Position numbers and translations under genes: made by a program | Shown: piece by piece, positions 1 through 8,448 of the stretch | How the letters are laid out: each line of letters starts with the position of its first letter | Position numbering within the stretch: position 1 is the first letter of the stretch | Notes under the pieces: generated by a model | Seen by the model: only the letters and a program-made list of their open reading frames with translations | Told to the model about the DNA's origin: nothing | The model's database searches: none | From: JBBSHE01 sp038253325 | GTDB taxonomy: Bacteria; Actinomycetota; Actinomycetes; Propionibacteriales; Nocardioidaceae | Assembly: GCA_038253325.1 (NCBI GenBank) | Contig: JBBSHE010000017.1 | Coordinates: 1 to 61,835, forward strand | DNA: 61,835 nt | Direction of reading: 5' to 3'

Positions 1-2
1 GC

Positions 3-716
3 CTGCCACCGGTGGACAACGTCCGCGACTACGTCATCGGCGACCAGCCGTGGCTGGCGACGGACCCGATCCTGGACCCGTGGCAGGAGACGCCGGACCT
101 CGACGTCGTCCAGACCGGCGCGTGGATCCTGCCCGACGTTCACCCACTCCCGGCCGAGTTGGTGGCGTTCCTGGACGCCGGCACACCACCGGTGTACGTG
201 GGCTTCGGCAGCATGCCCATGCGCACATCGACGGACGTCGCCCAGGTGGCCATCGAGGCGATCCGAGCGCAGGGCCGCCGCGCGGTCGTGGCCCGCGGCT
301 GGGCCGACCTGGCCCTGATCGACGACCGGGATGACTGCTTCGGCGTCGGCGAGGTCAACCAGCAGGCACTGTTCGGCCGGGTGGCCGCCGTTGTGCACCA
401 CGGCGGCGCGGGCACGACGACGACGGCAGCCCGGGCCGGCGCGCCTCAGCTGGTGGTACCCCAGTTGGTGGACCAGCCGTACTGGGCCGGCCGGGTGGCC
501 GACCTGGGCATCGGCGCGGCACACGACGGTCCGACTCCGACCACCGAGTCCCTGTCAGCCGCGCTCAGGACGACCCTGACCCCCGAGACCCGCGCACGAG
601 CGACCGCCGTGGCCAGCACGATCCGCACCGACGGGGCGACGGTGGCCGCGAAGCTGCTGCTCGACGCGATCAGCCGGGAAAGGCCGCCGGCGTCCGCGCC
701 GTCGGCGTCCACGTGA
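3..716 (+). CDS. MGT-family glycosyltransferase, C-terminal part (5' end outside window)
   Basis: The reading frame is open to the window edge, so only about 237 residues of the C-terminal half are present. The visible part is the nucleotide-sugar binding lobe of a GT-B fold enzyme. A VYVGFGSM strand opens the domain and the donor-binding signature HHGGAGTT lies at about nt 397-420, as in macrolide and vancomycin-type glucosyltransferases (GT1). These enzymes move a sugar from a nucleotide donor to a small hydrophobic acceptor in the cytoplasm. It ends 76 bases before the rox start on the same strand. Because rifamycin-inactivating glycosyltransferases (Rgt) belong to this same MGT group, the neighbour suggests, but does not prove, a rifamycin acceptor. 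The family call is firm; the acceptor is an inference. Confidence 0.85.
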   Translation: MPPVDNVRDYVIGDQPWLATDPILDPWQETPDLDVVQTGAWILPDVHPLPAELVAFLDAGTPPVYVGFGSMPMRTSTDVAQVAIEAIRAQGRRAVVARGWADLALIDDRDDCFGVGEVNQQALFGRVAAVVHHGGAGTTTTAARAGAPQLVVPQLVDQPYWAGRVADLGIGAAHDGPTPTTESLSAALRTTLTPETRARATAVASTIRTDGATVAAKLLLDAISRERPPASAPSAST

Positions 717-792
717 CCACGCGGGATCGTCGCGCCGGGGAAATGCCTGGCGCCTGGATGCACCGATTCGACGTCGTTAAATGGGGGTTTCG

Positions 793-2220
793 ATGATCGA
801 CGTGATCGTTGCCGGTGGCGGACCGACCGGCGTGATGCTGGCCAGCGAGTTGCGGCTGCACGGCGTGCATGCGCTCGTGCTGGAGAAGGAGATGGAGCCG
901 ACCAGGGTGGTCCGCGCGCTCGGTCTGCACGTGCGCAGCATCGAGGTGATGGACCAGCGCGGTCTGCTGGAGCGGTTCCTCGCGCACGGCCAGCAGTACC
1001 CGGTCGGTGGTTTCTTCGCCGCCATCCCCAAGCCGTCGCCGGACCGGCTGGACACCGCACATCCGTACGTCCTCGGCATCCCGCAGCCCATCGTCGAGCG
1101 CCTGCTGACCGAGCACGCCATCGAGCTCGGCGCCGAGATCCGGCGCGGCTGCGAGCTGGTCGGGCTGAGCCAGGACGACCACGGGGTGACCGTCGAGCTG
1201 GCCGACGGCACGCAGCTGCGCTCGCGCTATCTCGTCGGCTGCGACGGCGGCCGCAGCACGATGCGCAAGCTGCTCGGCGTCGGCTTCCCCGGCGAGCCCA
1301 CCAGGGTCGATACGCTGCTGGGCGAGATGGAGGTGGCCGCACCGGCGGAGACGCTGGCCGCGGTGGTGGCCGAGGTCCGCAAGACCCAGAAGCGGTTCGG
1401 CGCCGGGTCCTTCGGGGACGGGGTGTACCGCGTCGTCGTGCCCGCCGAGGGGGTGGCCGGGGACCGCTCGGTCCCGCCGACCTTCGAGGAGTTCAAGCAG
1501 CAGCTGCGGGTGTTCGCCGGCACCGACTTCGGCGTGCACTCACCGCGCTGGCTGTCCCGCTTCGGCGACGCCACCCGGCTGGCCGAGCGCTACCGGACCG
1601 GCCGGGTGCTGCTGGCCGGCGACGCGGCGCACATCCACCCGCCGACCGGCGGGCAGGGGCTCAACCTCGGCATCCAGGACGCGTTCAACCTGGGCTGGAA
1701 ACTGGCCGCCGAGGTCAACGGCTGGGCACCGGAGGGACTGCTGGACAGCTACCACACCGAACGGCACCCGGTGGCGGCCGACGTGCTGGACAACACCCGC
1801 GTGCAGATGGAGCTGCTGTCCCTCGAGCCGGGTCCCCAGGCAGTGCGCCGGCTGGTGTCGGAACTGATGGACTTCGAGGACGTGAACCGGTACCTGATCG
1901 AGAAGATCACCGCGATCGGGGTCCGCTACGACTTCGGCGAGGGGCATGAACTGCTCGGTCTCCGGCTGCGGGACGTGGGGCTGAAGCGGGGGCGGCTCTA
2001 CGACGTGCTGCACGGCGGCCGCGGGCTACTGCTCGACCAAACCGGCCGGCTCTCGGTGGCGGGCTGGGCGAAGCGGGTCGACCACGTCGTCGACGTCAGC
2101 GAGGAACTGGACGTGCCCGCGGCGCTGCTGCGGCCGGACGGCCACGTGGCGTGGGTCGGTGAAGATCAGCAGGATCTGCTCAGCCAGCTGCCCAAGTGGT
2201 TCGGCGCTGCCGTCAGCTGA
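793..2220 (+). CDS. rox: Rifampicin monooxygenase (Rox), FAD-dependent
   Basis: A 475-residue class A flavoprotein monooxygenase. The N-terminal GGGPTG dinucleotide fold is at residues 7-12, the DG motif (GCDGGRS) is near residue 150, and the GD motif with FAD ribityl contacts (GDAAHIHPPTGGQG) begins near residue 276. A thioredoxin-like C-terminal domain follows. Length and long stretches of sequence agree with the Rox proteins of Streptomyces and Nocardia, which use NADPH and O2 to hydroxylate the rifamycin naphthyl ring and linearise the drug, giving resistance. I chose ATG 793 (preceded by a G-rich stretch 5 bases upstream) over ATG 781 because the protein then starts MIDVIV, as in the family. 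I did not find a clear rifampicin-associated element upstream. Confusion with PgaE/TetX-type hydroxylases is possible but less likely. Confidence 0.88.
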   Translation: MIDVIVAGGGPTGVMLASELRLHGVHALVLEKEMEPTRVVRALGLHVRSIEVMDQRGLLERFLAHGQQYPVGGFFAAIPKPSPDRLDTAHPYVLGIPQPIVERLLTEHAIELGAEIRRGCELVGLSQDDHGVTVELADGTQLRSRYLVGCDGGRSTMRKLLGVGFPGEPTRVDTLLGEMEVAAPAETLAAVVAEVRKTQKRFGAGSFGDGVYRVVVPAEGVAGDRSVPPTFEEFKQQLRVFAGTDFGVHSPRWLSRFGDATRLAERYRTGRVLLAGDAAHIHPPTGGQGLNLGIQDAFNLGWKLAAEVNGWAPEGLLDSYHTERHPVAADVLDNTRVQMELLSLEPGPQAVRRLVSELMDFEDVNRYLIEKITAIGVRYDFGEGHELLGLRLRDVGLKRGRLYDVLHGGRGLLLDQTGRLSVAGWAKRVDHVVDVSEELDVPAALLRPDGHVAWVGEDQQDLLSQLPKWFGAAVS

Positions 2221-2274
2221 GCGCGCAGTTGTGGCTCCGGGGCCGTCATCCGCGTCCCTGACGCCCGCTGCGTC

Positions 2275-2913
2275 TCAGCCGTCGAATGCGCGGCCGAGCA
2301 GCGTGACGACCTCCTCGTCAGTGGTCGGGGAGAAGTCGTCGTACCAGCGGCCGACCCCGAGGAACGGCTCCGGCGTCATCAAGCAAACCAGCTCGTCAGC
2401 GTCGTTTTCGAACGCATCCGTCCACCTGCTCGGAGCCACGGGAACGGCCACAACAACCCGGTTCGCGCCGCGGGCCATGGCAATCTGGCAGGCGGCCCGC
2501 GCCGTGGAACCCGTGGCGATCCCGTCGTCGACGACCACAACGGTCCGCCCGGTCATCGGCAGCGGTTGTTGCGCGCCGCGGAAGCGTTGCGCCTGCCGCT
2601 CCAGCTCGTGCCGCTCGCGCCGGTCGACCGCATCGAGCTCTGCTTCGGCCAAACCCGCGCGACCGACAATGTCGGGATTGGTCACGCGTACGCCGTCCTC
2701 ACCGATGGCCCCCATCGCGAGCTCCGGCTGGAACGGAACACCGAGCTTTCGGACCACGATCACGTCGAGCGGCGCAGCGAGCAGCTGGGCGACCTCGAAT
2801 GCGACGGGCACGCCTCCGCGGGGAAGTCCGACGACAAGCAGAGGTTCGCCCTGCAGGTGCAACAGCCGGGCGCCGAGACGACGGCCGGCATCGACCCGGT
2901 GCTCGAACAGCAC
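2275..2913 (-). CDS. Phosphoribosyltransferase-domain protein
   Basis: A 212-residue type I phosphoribosyltransferase-fold protein. The PRPP-binding signature VVVVDDGIATGSTA lies around residues 120-133 and an LPRGGVPV loop near residue 30 fits the pyrophosphate-binding turn. These stand-alone actinobacterial PRTases (Rv0571c-like) are not assigned to a nucleobase; the fold does not tell the substrate. The open frame extends upstream to 2952, but I place the start at GTG 2913 because a strong GGAGGAGG ribosome site lies 4 bases before it and the product then begins in register with relatives (LFEHRVDAGRRL). It is transcribed away from the amidohydrolase at 2979, leaving 65 bases for both promoters. 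Confidence 0.8.
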   Translation of the reverse strand: MLFEHRVDAGRRLGARLLHLQGEPLLVVGLPRGGVPVAFEVAQLLAAPLDVIVVRKLGVPFQPELAMGAIGEDGVRVTNPDIVGRAGLAEAELDAVDRRERHELERQAQRFRGAQQPLPMTGRTVVVVDDGIATGSTARAACQIAMARGANRVVVAVPVAPSRWTDAFENDADELVCLMTPEPFLGVGRWYDDFSPTTDEEVVTLLGRAFDG

Positions 2914-2978
2914 TCGACCTCCTCCGGCTCTGCGATCGTTCAGTCCAGCCAACCACCTTTCGCGCCTAGGTTGGCCCC

Positions 2979-4603
2979 GTGAACGAACTGTTGTTCCACA
3001 GCGGCCGAGTCCGCACGTTCGATCCGGCGCAACCGTTCGCCGAGGCGGTTGCGGTCCGCGGGGACACGATCGTCGCCGTCGGCGACGTGGGCGACGTACG
3101 ACGAGAGGTCTCGCCGCGTGCCGAGAGCGTCGACCTCTCCGGCGGCCTGCTGATTCCCGGCATCCGAGACGCCCATGTCCATCCCGTGCACGGTGGAATC
3201 GACCTGCTCAGCTGCGACCTTTCCGGCGTCACCATGGACGCACAGGCGTACGTCGCGGCCGTGGCACGCTACGCCGCCGAGCGTCCCGAGTTGCCATGGA
3301 TCACCGGCGGCGGGTGGTCTATGACCGCATTCCCCGGCGGCACGCCACGTGCGGACCTTCTCGATGTCGCGGTTTTGAACCGGCCGTGCTACCTCGTCAA
3401 CACTGACCGGCACGGCGCCTGGGTCAACACGAACGCGCTCCGCCTGGCCGGTCTCGACCGAGACGTCACCGACCCCTCCGACGGGCGGATCGAACGCGAC
3501 CGCGATGGAGCGCCGACCGGCACCCTGCACGAAGGGGCGGCCAGGCTGGTCGGCGACCTCACTCCCCCGCTCGGCGCCGACGACTGTCTCGCTGCCCTTC
3601 TGATCGCCCAGCGGCACCTGCACGCCCTCGGGATCACCGGTTGGCAGGACGCCATCGTCGGCGAGTACCTCGGATATCCCGACAACTTCGAGGCGTACCG
3701 CACGCTGGACGCCCGCGGTGACCTGACGGCGAGCGTCACGGGGGCGCTGTGGTGGGACCGCACCCTTGGAACCGAGCAGATCCCTACCCTCGTCGAGCGG
3801 CGTGCGCTCGCCGAGTCCTGCGACCGGTTCCGCGCGACCAGCGTCAAGATCATGGTCGACGGCGTCGTCGAGACCCAGACCGCTTCGATGCTGGAGCCAT
3901 ACGGCGGAGGTCACCACCCGGGCAGCTCGGGCACCCCGTTCATCGAGCGGGAGGCTCTCGCCAGCGCGGTTGCGGTCCTCGACTCCGCCGGATTCCAGGT
4001 CCACCTGCACACCATCGGTGACCGGGCCGTACGGGACGCGCTCGACGCGATCGGCGCGCTTCCGGATCCTCGGCGGGGTCGGCATCAGTTGGCACACACC
4101 AAGTCGTCGATCCCGCCGACGTTCCCCGGTTCGGTGCTCTCGGTGTGGTGGCCAACGTGCAGATGCTGTGGGCGTCCAACGAACCGCAGATGACCGAGCT
4201 GACCGTGCCGTTGCTGGGTGCCCGACGCGCCACCCAGCAGTACCCATTTGCGTCGTTGCGGCGGTCGGGTGCGGTCCTCGCTGCTGGCAGCGACTGGCCG
4301 GTGTCGTCCGCTGATCCGATGCAGCAGGTCCACGTCGGCGTTTCGCGTACACCGGTTGACGGGCACGTGGAGCCGTTTCTTCCGGCCGAACGGCTGAGCG
4401 TCGACGCTGCACTCGGCGCGTTCGTCGTCGGCTCCGCCTTCGCCGACCGTCGTGAGCCGGGCAGGGGTGTGTTACGCGCGGGGATGTCGGCCGATCTCAC
4501 GGTGCTCGACCGGGACGTCTACGACATCGCGGTGGCCGAGCTAGGTGCGGTCGGGGTGCGCCACACGTTTGTCGACGGTCGCTGCTGCTGGGACGCCGGC
4601 TGA
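2979..4603 (+). pseudogene. Amidohydrolase (YtcJ-type), single frameshift
   Basis: Metal-dependent amidohydrolase of the YtcJ / N-substituted formamide deformylase group. The first frame (2979 to about 4100) has the metal motif DAHVHPV near residue 60 and HTIGDRAVRDA near residue 345. It ends in an out-of-frame tail at 4193. The rest of the family sequence continues from about 4100 in the next frame: VVANVQMLW, then GSDWPVSSADP and a C-terminal SADLTVLDRD beta-sandwich, to the stop at 4603. Restoring one C near 4099-4101 (ACC AAG to ACC CAA G) gives an uninterrupted protein of about 541 residues. The start is GTG 2979. Unless the deletion is a sequencing error, the enzyme lacks its C-terminal metal-site half and is inactive. 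Substrate unknown. Confidence 0.85.
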
Positions 4604-4763
4604 CCCGGTTGCCGGAGTTCCGTCACGAGAAGTCGAGACGCTCGCCGAGGGCACCATGCCCGCTTTCGTGGTCGCCCATTCTCGTCGTTGTCCCGCGAAG
4701 TGGGTGCCGTGATGTGGGCGCCATGATGTCCATCGCCGCGCGTCTCACGGCTTGCTGTCGTCA

Positions 4764-5099
4764 TCACTCGACGCAGAACTCGTTGCCTTCGGGGTCCCGC
4801 ATGACCACCAAGTCCTCCGACTTCTGCACCACCGTCGCGCCGAGTGCATCGAGGCGCTGGACCTCCTCATCGATGGTCCCGGGCGCACGCAGATCGAAGT
4901 GCAGCCGGTTCTTGGCGATCTTCGGTTCGGCGACTCGTTGGAACCACAGGCTCGGGCCACCCCAGCCCGCAGGCTCGACGAAGGCCTTCTGGTCGTCTGA
5001 GTCCTCGTCCACGGTTGATCCCAAGGCGGCTGCCCAGAATGTCGCCGCCACCAGTGCGTCGTCGCAGTCGAAGGTGACGCTCTTGACGTGGGAAGCCAT
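4764..5099 (-). CDS. VOC / glyoxalase-like small protein
   Basis: A 111-residue single-unit vicinal-oxygen-chelate fold. It shows the usual pattern of an N-terminal beta strand (VKSVTFDCDD), a central LWFQRVAEPKIAKNRLHFDLRA strand pair with the conserved HFDL, and a C-terminal MRDPEGNEFCVE strand. Actinobacterial glyoxalase-like proteins of this length often act as dimers, and their substrates are mostly unknown. The metal ligands visible are the H of HFDL and the final E. It stands alone, convergent with the broken amidohydrolase. Confidence 0.8.
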   Translation of the reverse strand: MASHVKSVTFDCDDALVAATFWAAALGSTVDEDSDDQKAFVEPAGWGGPSLWFQRVAEPKIAKNRLHFDLRAPGTIDEEVQRLDALGATVVQKSEDLVVMRDPEGNEFCVE

Positions 5100-5412
5100 G
5101 TCACGACCTTAGTGTGCGCGACGCCGACCTCACCCGGACTCCCATCATGATCCCTGCCGACGCCGCGGTTCCGCCTCTGCTCGTGATCTCTTCAGCGCTC
5201 GAGCTGAGCCTGGTGCTGGGTGAGCACCAGCGCGACGCCGACCGCCGAGCCGACCCGCTGAGCGGTCTGCCAGCGCCCGCCACCGGGCTGGGTCGGGCGC
5301 GTTCACGACTGCACCTTAAACCGCGGACGAGGGTCAGGAGATGGCCAGCCGGTCACCTAGCCCGATGCGCGGACGGCCGGGTGGTTCGTCCGGCACCGAC
5401 ACCCCACCACCG
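5100..5412. other. Intergenic, no gene recognised
   Basis: About 310 bases between the VOC gene start and the PAP2 gene stop. Short open frames exist on both strands but none has family-like composition or a ribosome site. The stretch should hold the VOC promoter near 5100-5150. Confidence 0.5.
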
Positions 5413-6309
5413 TCAGTCGCGAGACGTTTGCACCGGCATCGCCGGGTTGACGGCAGTCACCTCGGGACTGGACCGTTGCGGTATCCCTGGGCCGATCGGC
5501 GCCGCGTCGGACGTCTCGGCACGCTCACGGAACCGCTCCGACCGGACGCGCCCGGACGGTAGGGTCCCCCAGTGCTCGGGTACGACCAGATCGGCCGCGT
5601 ACGTGAGCACCAGCACCAGCGAGCCTATGAGCACGCCGGAGACCAGGTCGGTGAACCAGTGCCAGCGAAGCGCCAACGACGTCACGAACTGCAACGCGAC
5701 GAGCAGCACGATGCCAACCGTGAAGGCATGCCGCAGCCAGCGTCGGTCGACACAGTAGGCCACTACGACGTAGGCGCAGATTCCATAGATGGAGACGACG
5801 TTCGCGGCGTGGCCACTCGGATACATCTCGCCACCCTTCACGAAGAAGTGGACGGAGTCGTCGTAGGGCGCACCCCTGGCCAAGGAGAGCTTGAGGACGC
5901 CGACCAGCAGGTTGACGAGAAGCATCGCGAAGATGCCGAGCTGGAGCGGCCGGACGGAGCGGCTCCAAACACAGCCGACCAACGCGACGACCAGCATGAT
6001 CTGAAGCCCGAGGATGCGTTGACCGACATTGTCGAGCGTGCGGAGGACGTCAGCAGCATGACCCGAGTTCGAGCCGAGTCTCCACTGGCGGTCGATCGTG
6101 AGGTCGAGAGCTTGCAACGGCCCGATTGCGAGGATGGTGAGGATCACGAGCGCTCCGGTCAGGAATGCCGTAATCCGCAGCGCGCGCCGCAACTCTTGTC
6201 GGCGGTGCCGTTCGGCGAAGGTGTCGTCCTCCGTGACCGTGAATCCGTGCATACCCGTCCTCGATGTCCTGAACCCGACGTTCCTGCCGTTTCCCGTCGG
6301 ACCCTGCAT
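5413..6309 (-). CDS. PAP2-family membrane phosphatase
   Basis: Up to 298 residues, integral membrane, with about five to six hydrophobic segments. It carries the three-part PAP2/acid-phosphatase signature: KLSLARGAP (motif 1), YPSGHAAN (motif 2, catalytic PSGH) and SLALRWHWFTDLVSG (motif 3, catalytic H and D). Members remove phosphate from lipid phosphates such as undecaprenyl pyrophosphate or phosphatidic acid on the outer face of the membrane. The charged C-terminal tail of about 60 residues is probably cytoplasmic. Two starts are possible: 6309, or the internal ATG at 6252, which removes a poorly conserved leader. Upstream it faces fdhD divergently with about 180 bases between. Confidence 0.85.
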   Translation of the reverse strand: MQGPTGNGRNVGFRTSRTGMHGFTVTEDDTFAERHRRQELRRALRITAFLTGALVILTILAIGPLQALDLTIDRQWRLGSNSGHAADVLRTLDNVGQRILGLQIMLVVALVGCVWSRSVRPLQLGIFAMLLVNLLVGVLKLSLARGAPYDDSVHFFVKGGEMYPSGHAANVVSIYGICAYVVVAYCVDRRWLRHAFTVGIVLLVALQFVTSLALRWHWFTDLVSGVLIGSLVLVLTYAADLVVPEHWGTLPSGRVRSERFRERAETSDAAPIGPGIPQRSSPEVTAVNPAMPVQTSRD

Positions 6310-6489
6310 CGCTCGGTCTGGCTGCGTTGCCGCCGGCGCGCGTACGTTCGCACGCCTGCTCCGCCTTGCCAGTTCCTCTGCAGTGCCAACGACGAACCTC
6401 GGGTTCAGACACTAGTTAACCAGGCTGCGGACCCCGGAAGGGTCACGGCAAGCTCTCGCGGTATCGGACGCACGACTAGCCTGATCCTC

Positions 6490-7338
6490 ATGCAGGTCTC
6501 GACACGGCGGCCCGGTCCGACCAACCGGCTCAAGGTCACCGAGTTCACGTCCGGACGCATCCAGACCCGCGAGGACCTGCTGGTGACGGAAGAGCCACTG
6601 GAGATCCGGCTCAGCGCTCCCGGCGATCCGGGTCGACGGGTGGCCGTCACGATGCGGACACCGGGTCATGACTTCGAGCTGGCGGCCGGCTTCCTGGTGT
6701 CCGAGGGCATCATCGAGCACCCAGAACACATCGCGACGATCACGTACTGCCTCGACGGAACGGTCACCGAGGACCAGATGTACAACGTCGTCAGCGCCTC
6801 CCTGACCGCCCCGCCACTGCGTGAGCCAGCCGTCCGCCACGGTGACGTCAGTGCCGCCTGCGGCGTCTGCGGCAAGCAGAGCATCGACGAGATCCTCCCG
6901 ATCGGCATCGGCGCCGTCGACGACACCGTCCGGGTTGCCCTCCCGACCGTGCTCGCGCTCCCCGGCCGGCTGCGGGAACAGCAAGGTGTGTTCAGCCGGA
7001 CAGGCGGCCTGCACGCCGCCGGGATCTTCGATCCCGACGGCACCGTGCGGATCGTCCGGGAGGACGTCGGCCGCCACAACGCGGTCGACAAGATCCTCGG
7101 CGCCCGGATGATGGGGACGGTCGACTACCCCGACGGCTGTGTTGTCTGCGTCAGCGGCCGAGTCGGCTTCGACATCGTCGCGAAGGTGTTGGCCGGGCGT
7201 TGGCCCGTGGTCGTCGCCGTCGGCGCACCGTCCAGTCTCGCCGTCGACCTCGCCATCGAGGCGGGGATCACGGTCTGCGGCTTCACCCGCGGCGACCGGA
7301 TGGTCTGCTACAGCCATCCGCATCGGATCACCGACTGA
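6490..7338 (+). CDS. fdhD: FdhD, sulfurtransferase for formate dehydrogenase
   Basis: A 282-residue FdhD. In E. coli FdhD passes sulfur from IscS to the molybdenum cofactor before insertion into formate dehydrogenase. The sulfur-carrying CxxC (AACGVCGK) is near residues 122-127, in the family position, and the family blocks TRTGGLHAAG, REDVGRHNAVDK, VSGRVGFDIV and GFTRGDRMVCYS are all present. The start ATG 6490 gives the family length; the frame is open far upstream but that part is shadow. No formate dehydrogenase is in the window. A short XdhC-like molybdoenzyme accessory protein lies 19 kb away. Its 3' end overlaps the convergent SGNH hydrolase by 11 bases. Confidence 0.93.
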   Translation: MQVSTRRPGPTNRLKVTEFTSGRIQTREDLLVTEEPLEIRLSAPGDPGRRVAVTMRTPGHDFELAAGFLVSEGIIEHPEHIATITYCLDGTVTEDQMYNVVSASLTAPPLREPAVRHGDVSAACGVCGKQSIDEILPIGIGAVDDTVRVALPTVLALPGRLREQQGVFSRTGGLHAAGIFDPDGTVRIVREDVGRHNAVDKILGARMMGTVDYPDGCVVCVSGRVGFDIVAKVLAGRWPVVVAVGAPSSLAVDLAIEAGITVCGFTRGDRMVCYSHPHRITD

Positions 7339-8329
7339 GCTTCGTCAGCGCGACCCCCTGGCGTTCGGACTGCACCGCGACGCGGACATCGGCCGTGCTC
7401 GGCCGGTGCCCGGTGATGCGGACGTACGCCTGGAGGGCATCGTCGAACATGCCGCGGAAGAATGGATGGAAGCGGATCGCCCGCGACGGTGAGGTGCGCG
7501 GCCCGTTGGTCCAGGCCTGGCGACCCGCGCAGGCGTCGTGTCCGAAGGTCGACGGGTACAGGTCGACGTAGCGCGCGCCGTTGCGGACGGCGGCTCGGTG
7601 GATGCTTCGGTTGAGGGTGCGCTCGACGCGATCCGCCCAGCGCACGTCTCCATCGGCGAAGAAGTGGCTCCGGCACACTCCGTGCGGCTGGCCGATCCGC
7701 GGGTAGCCGAGGACATAGACGGTTGCGTGCGGTGCATGCTGATGGATGCCGCGGACGACCGCGGCAACCCTCGGTCCGGTCCGGTGTGCATCCCGCAGCT
7801 TCGTGTCGACTCCCCCGACCGTGAACGCATTCCTGCACGGAGCGCCGGTCGGGTCTGTCCTCATCAGCACCCGGCAGGTGTCCGCGATGCCCCCGAACAG
7901 CCCGAAGTCGTTGCCCCCGATGCCCAACGTGACGAGATCTGTGGCCGGCGTCAGAGCATCGAACTGGGGAGCGTACGACCCGAACACCGTGCGCTGCGGT
8001 TGGGTCATGTTCGAGGTGGCCGCTCCCGAGCAACTGACGTCGACGGTCCTTGCCGCAGCGAGCCATCGGCCCAGGATCTTTGGGTAGTTGTTCGTCGATC
8101 GCAGGCACGCCCCCGACGTGAAGTCGACCAGCGGGATCAGCGGCCCGGCGGTGTAGGAGTCACCGAGCGCGACGTATTCGAGGTCCACCGACGACGCGAC
8201 CGAAGCGAACGCGCGGGTGGCGGCAGGCCGCCCAGGCGACGAGCCCGCTGCGCAGGCCGCGGCCGAGGCGCAGACCGTGAGCGTGACCGCAACGAGCAGG
8301 AGCCGTCGCCGCCGAGTACGCGCCGACAA
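7328..8329 (-). CDS. Secreted SGNH/GDSL hydrolase
   Basis: A 333-residue esterase/lipase of the actinobacterial SGNH type. The N-terminus RTRRRRLLLVAVTLTVCASA is an export signal, with an AAAC that could serve as a weak lipobox. The catalytic serine is in GDSYTAG (about residues 56-62), block III is GGNDFG and the catalytic acid/His block is near the C-terminus (RFHPF). Several paired cysteines fit a secreted, disulfide-bonded enzyme acting on short-chain esters or lipids outside the cell. The start matches the arginine-rich n-region. Confidence 0.88.
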   Translation of the reverse strand: MSARTRRRRLLLVAVTLTVCASAAACAAGSSPGRPAATRAFASVASSVDLEYVALGDSYTAGPLIPLVDFTSGACLRSTNNYPKILGRWLAAARTVDVSCSGAATSNMTQPQRTVFGSYAPQFDALTPATDLVTLGIGGNDFGLFGGIADTCRVLMRTDPTGAPCRNAFTVGGVDTKLRDAHRTGPRVAAVVRGIHQHAPHATVYVLGYPRIGQPHGVCRSHFFADGDVRWADRVERTLNRSIHRAAVRNGARYVDLYPSTFGHDACAGRQAWTNGPRTSPSRAIRFHPFFRGMFDDALQAYVRITGHRPSTADVRVAVQSERQGVALTKLSR

Positions 8330-8448
8330 GACGCCCCTCCTCGGTCCGTTGACAGGAACTCCTCGAACCTACGTGGCAGCCAGTTGAGACTCAACGCACC
8401 CCACCGGCAGCCCGCGCGGTCCGCCACGATCGCCATTAGGCTCCGATC

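Noticed and set aside
717..780. Rifampicin-associated element upstream of rox
   Set aside because: No convincing GGGGCTTGC-type inverted repeat; only GGGG...GGCGCC-like pieces.
781..792. ATG 781 as rox start
   Set aside because: The four extra residues are not family-like and ATG 793 has a G-rich site at good distance.
5114..5758. Long plus-strand frame opposite the PAP2 gene
   Set aside because: Arginine- and proline-rich shadow of the real minus-strand gene.
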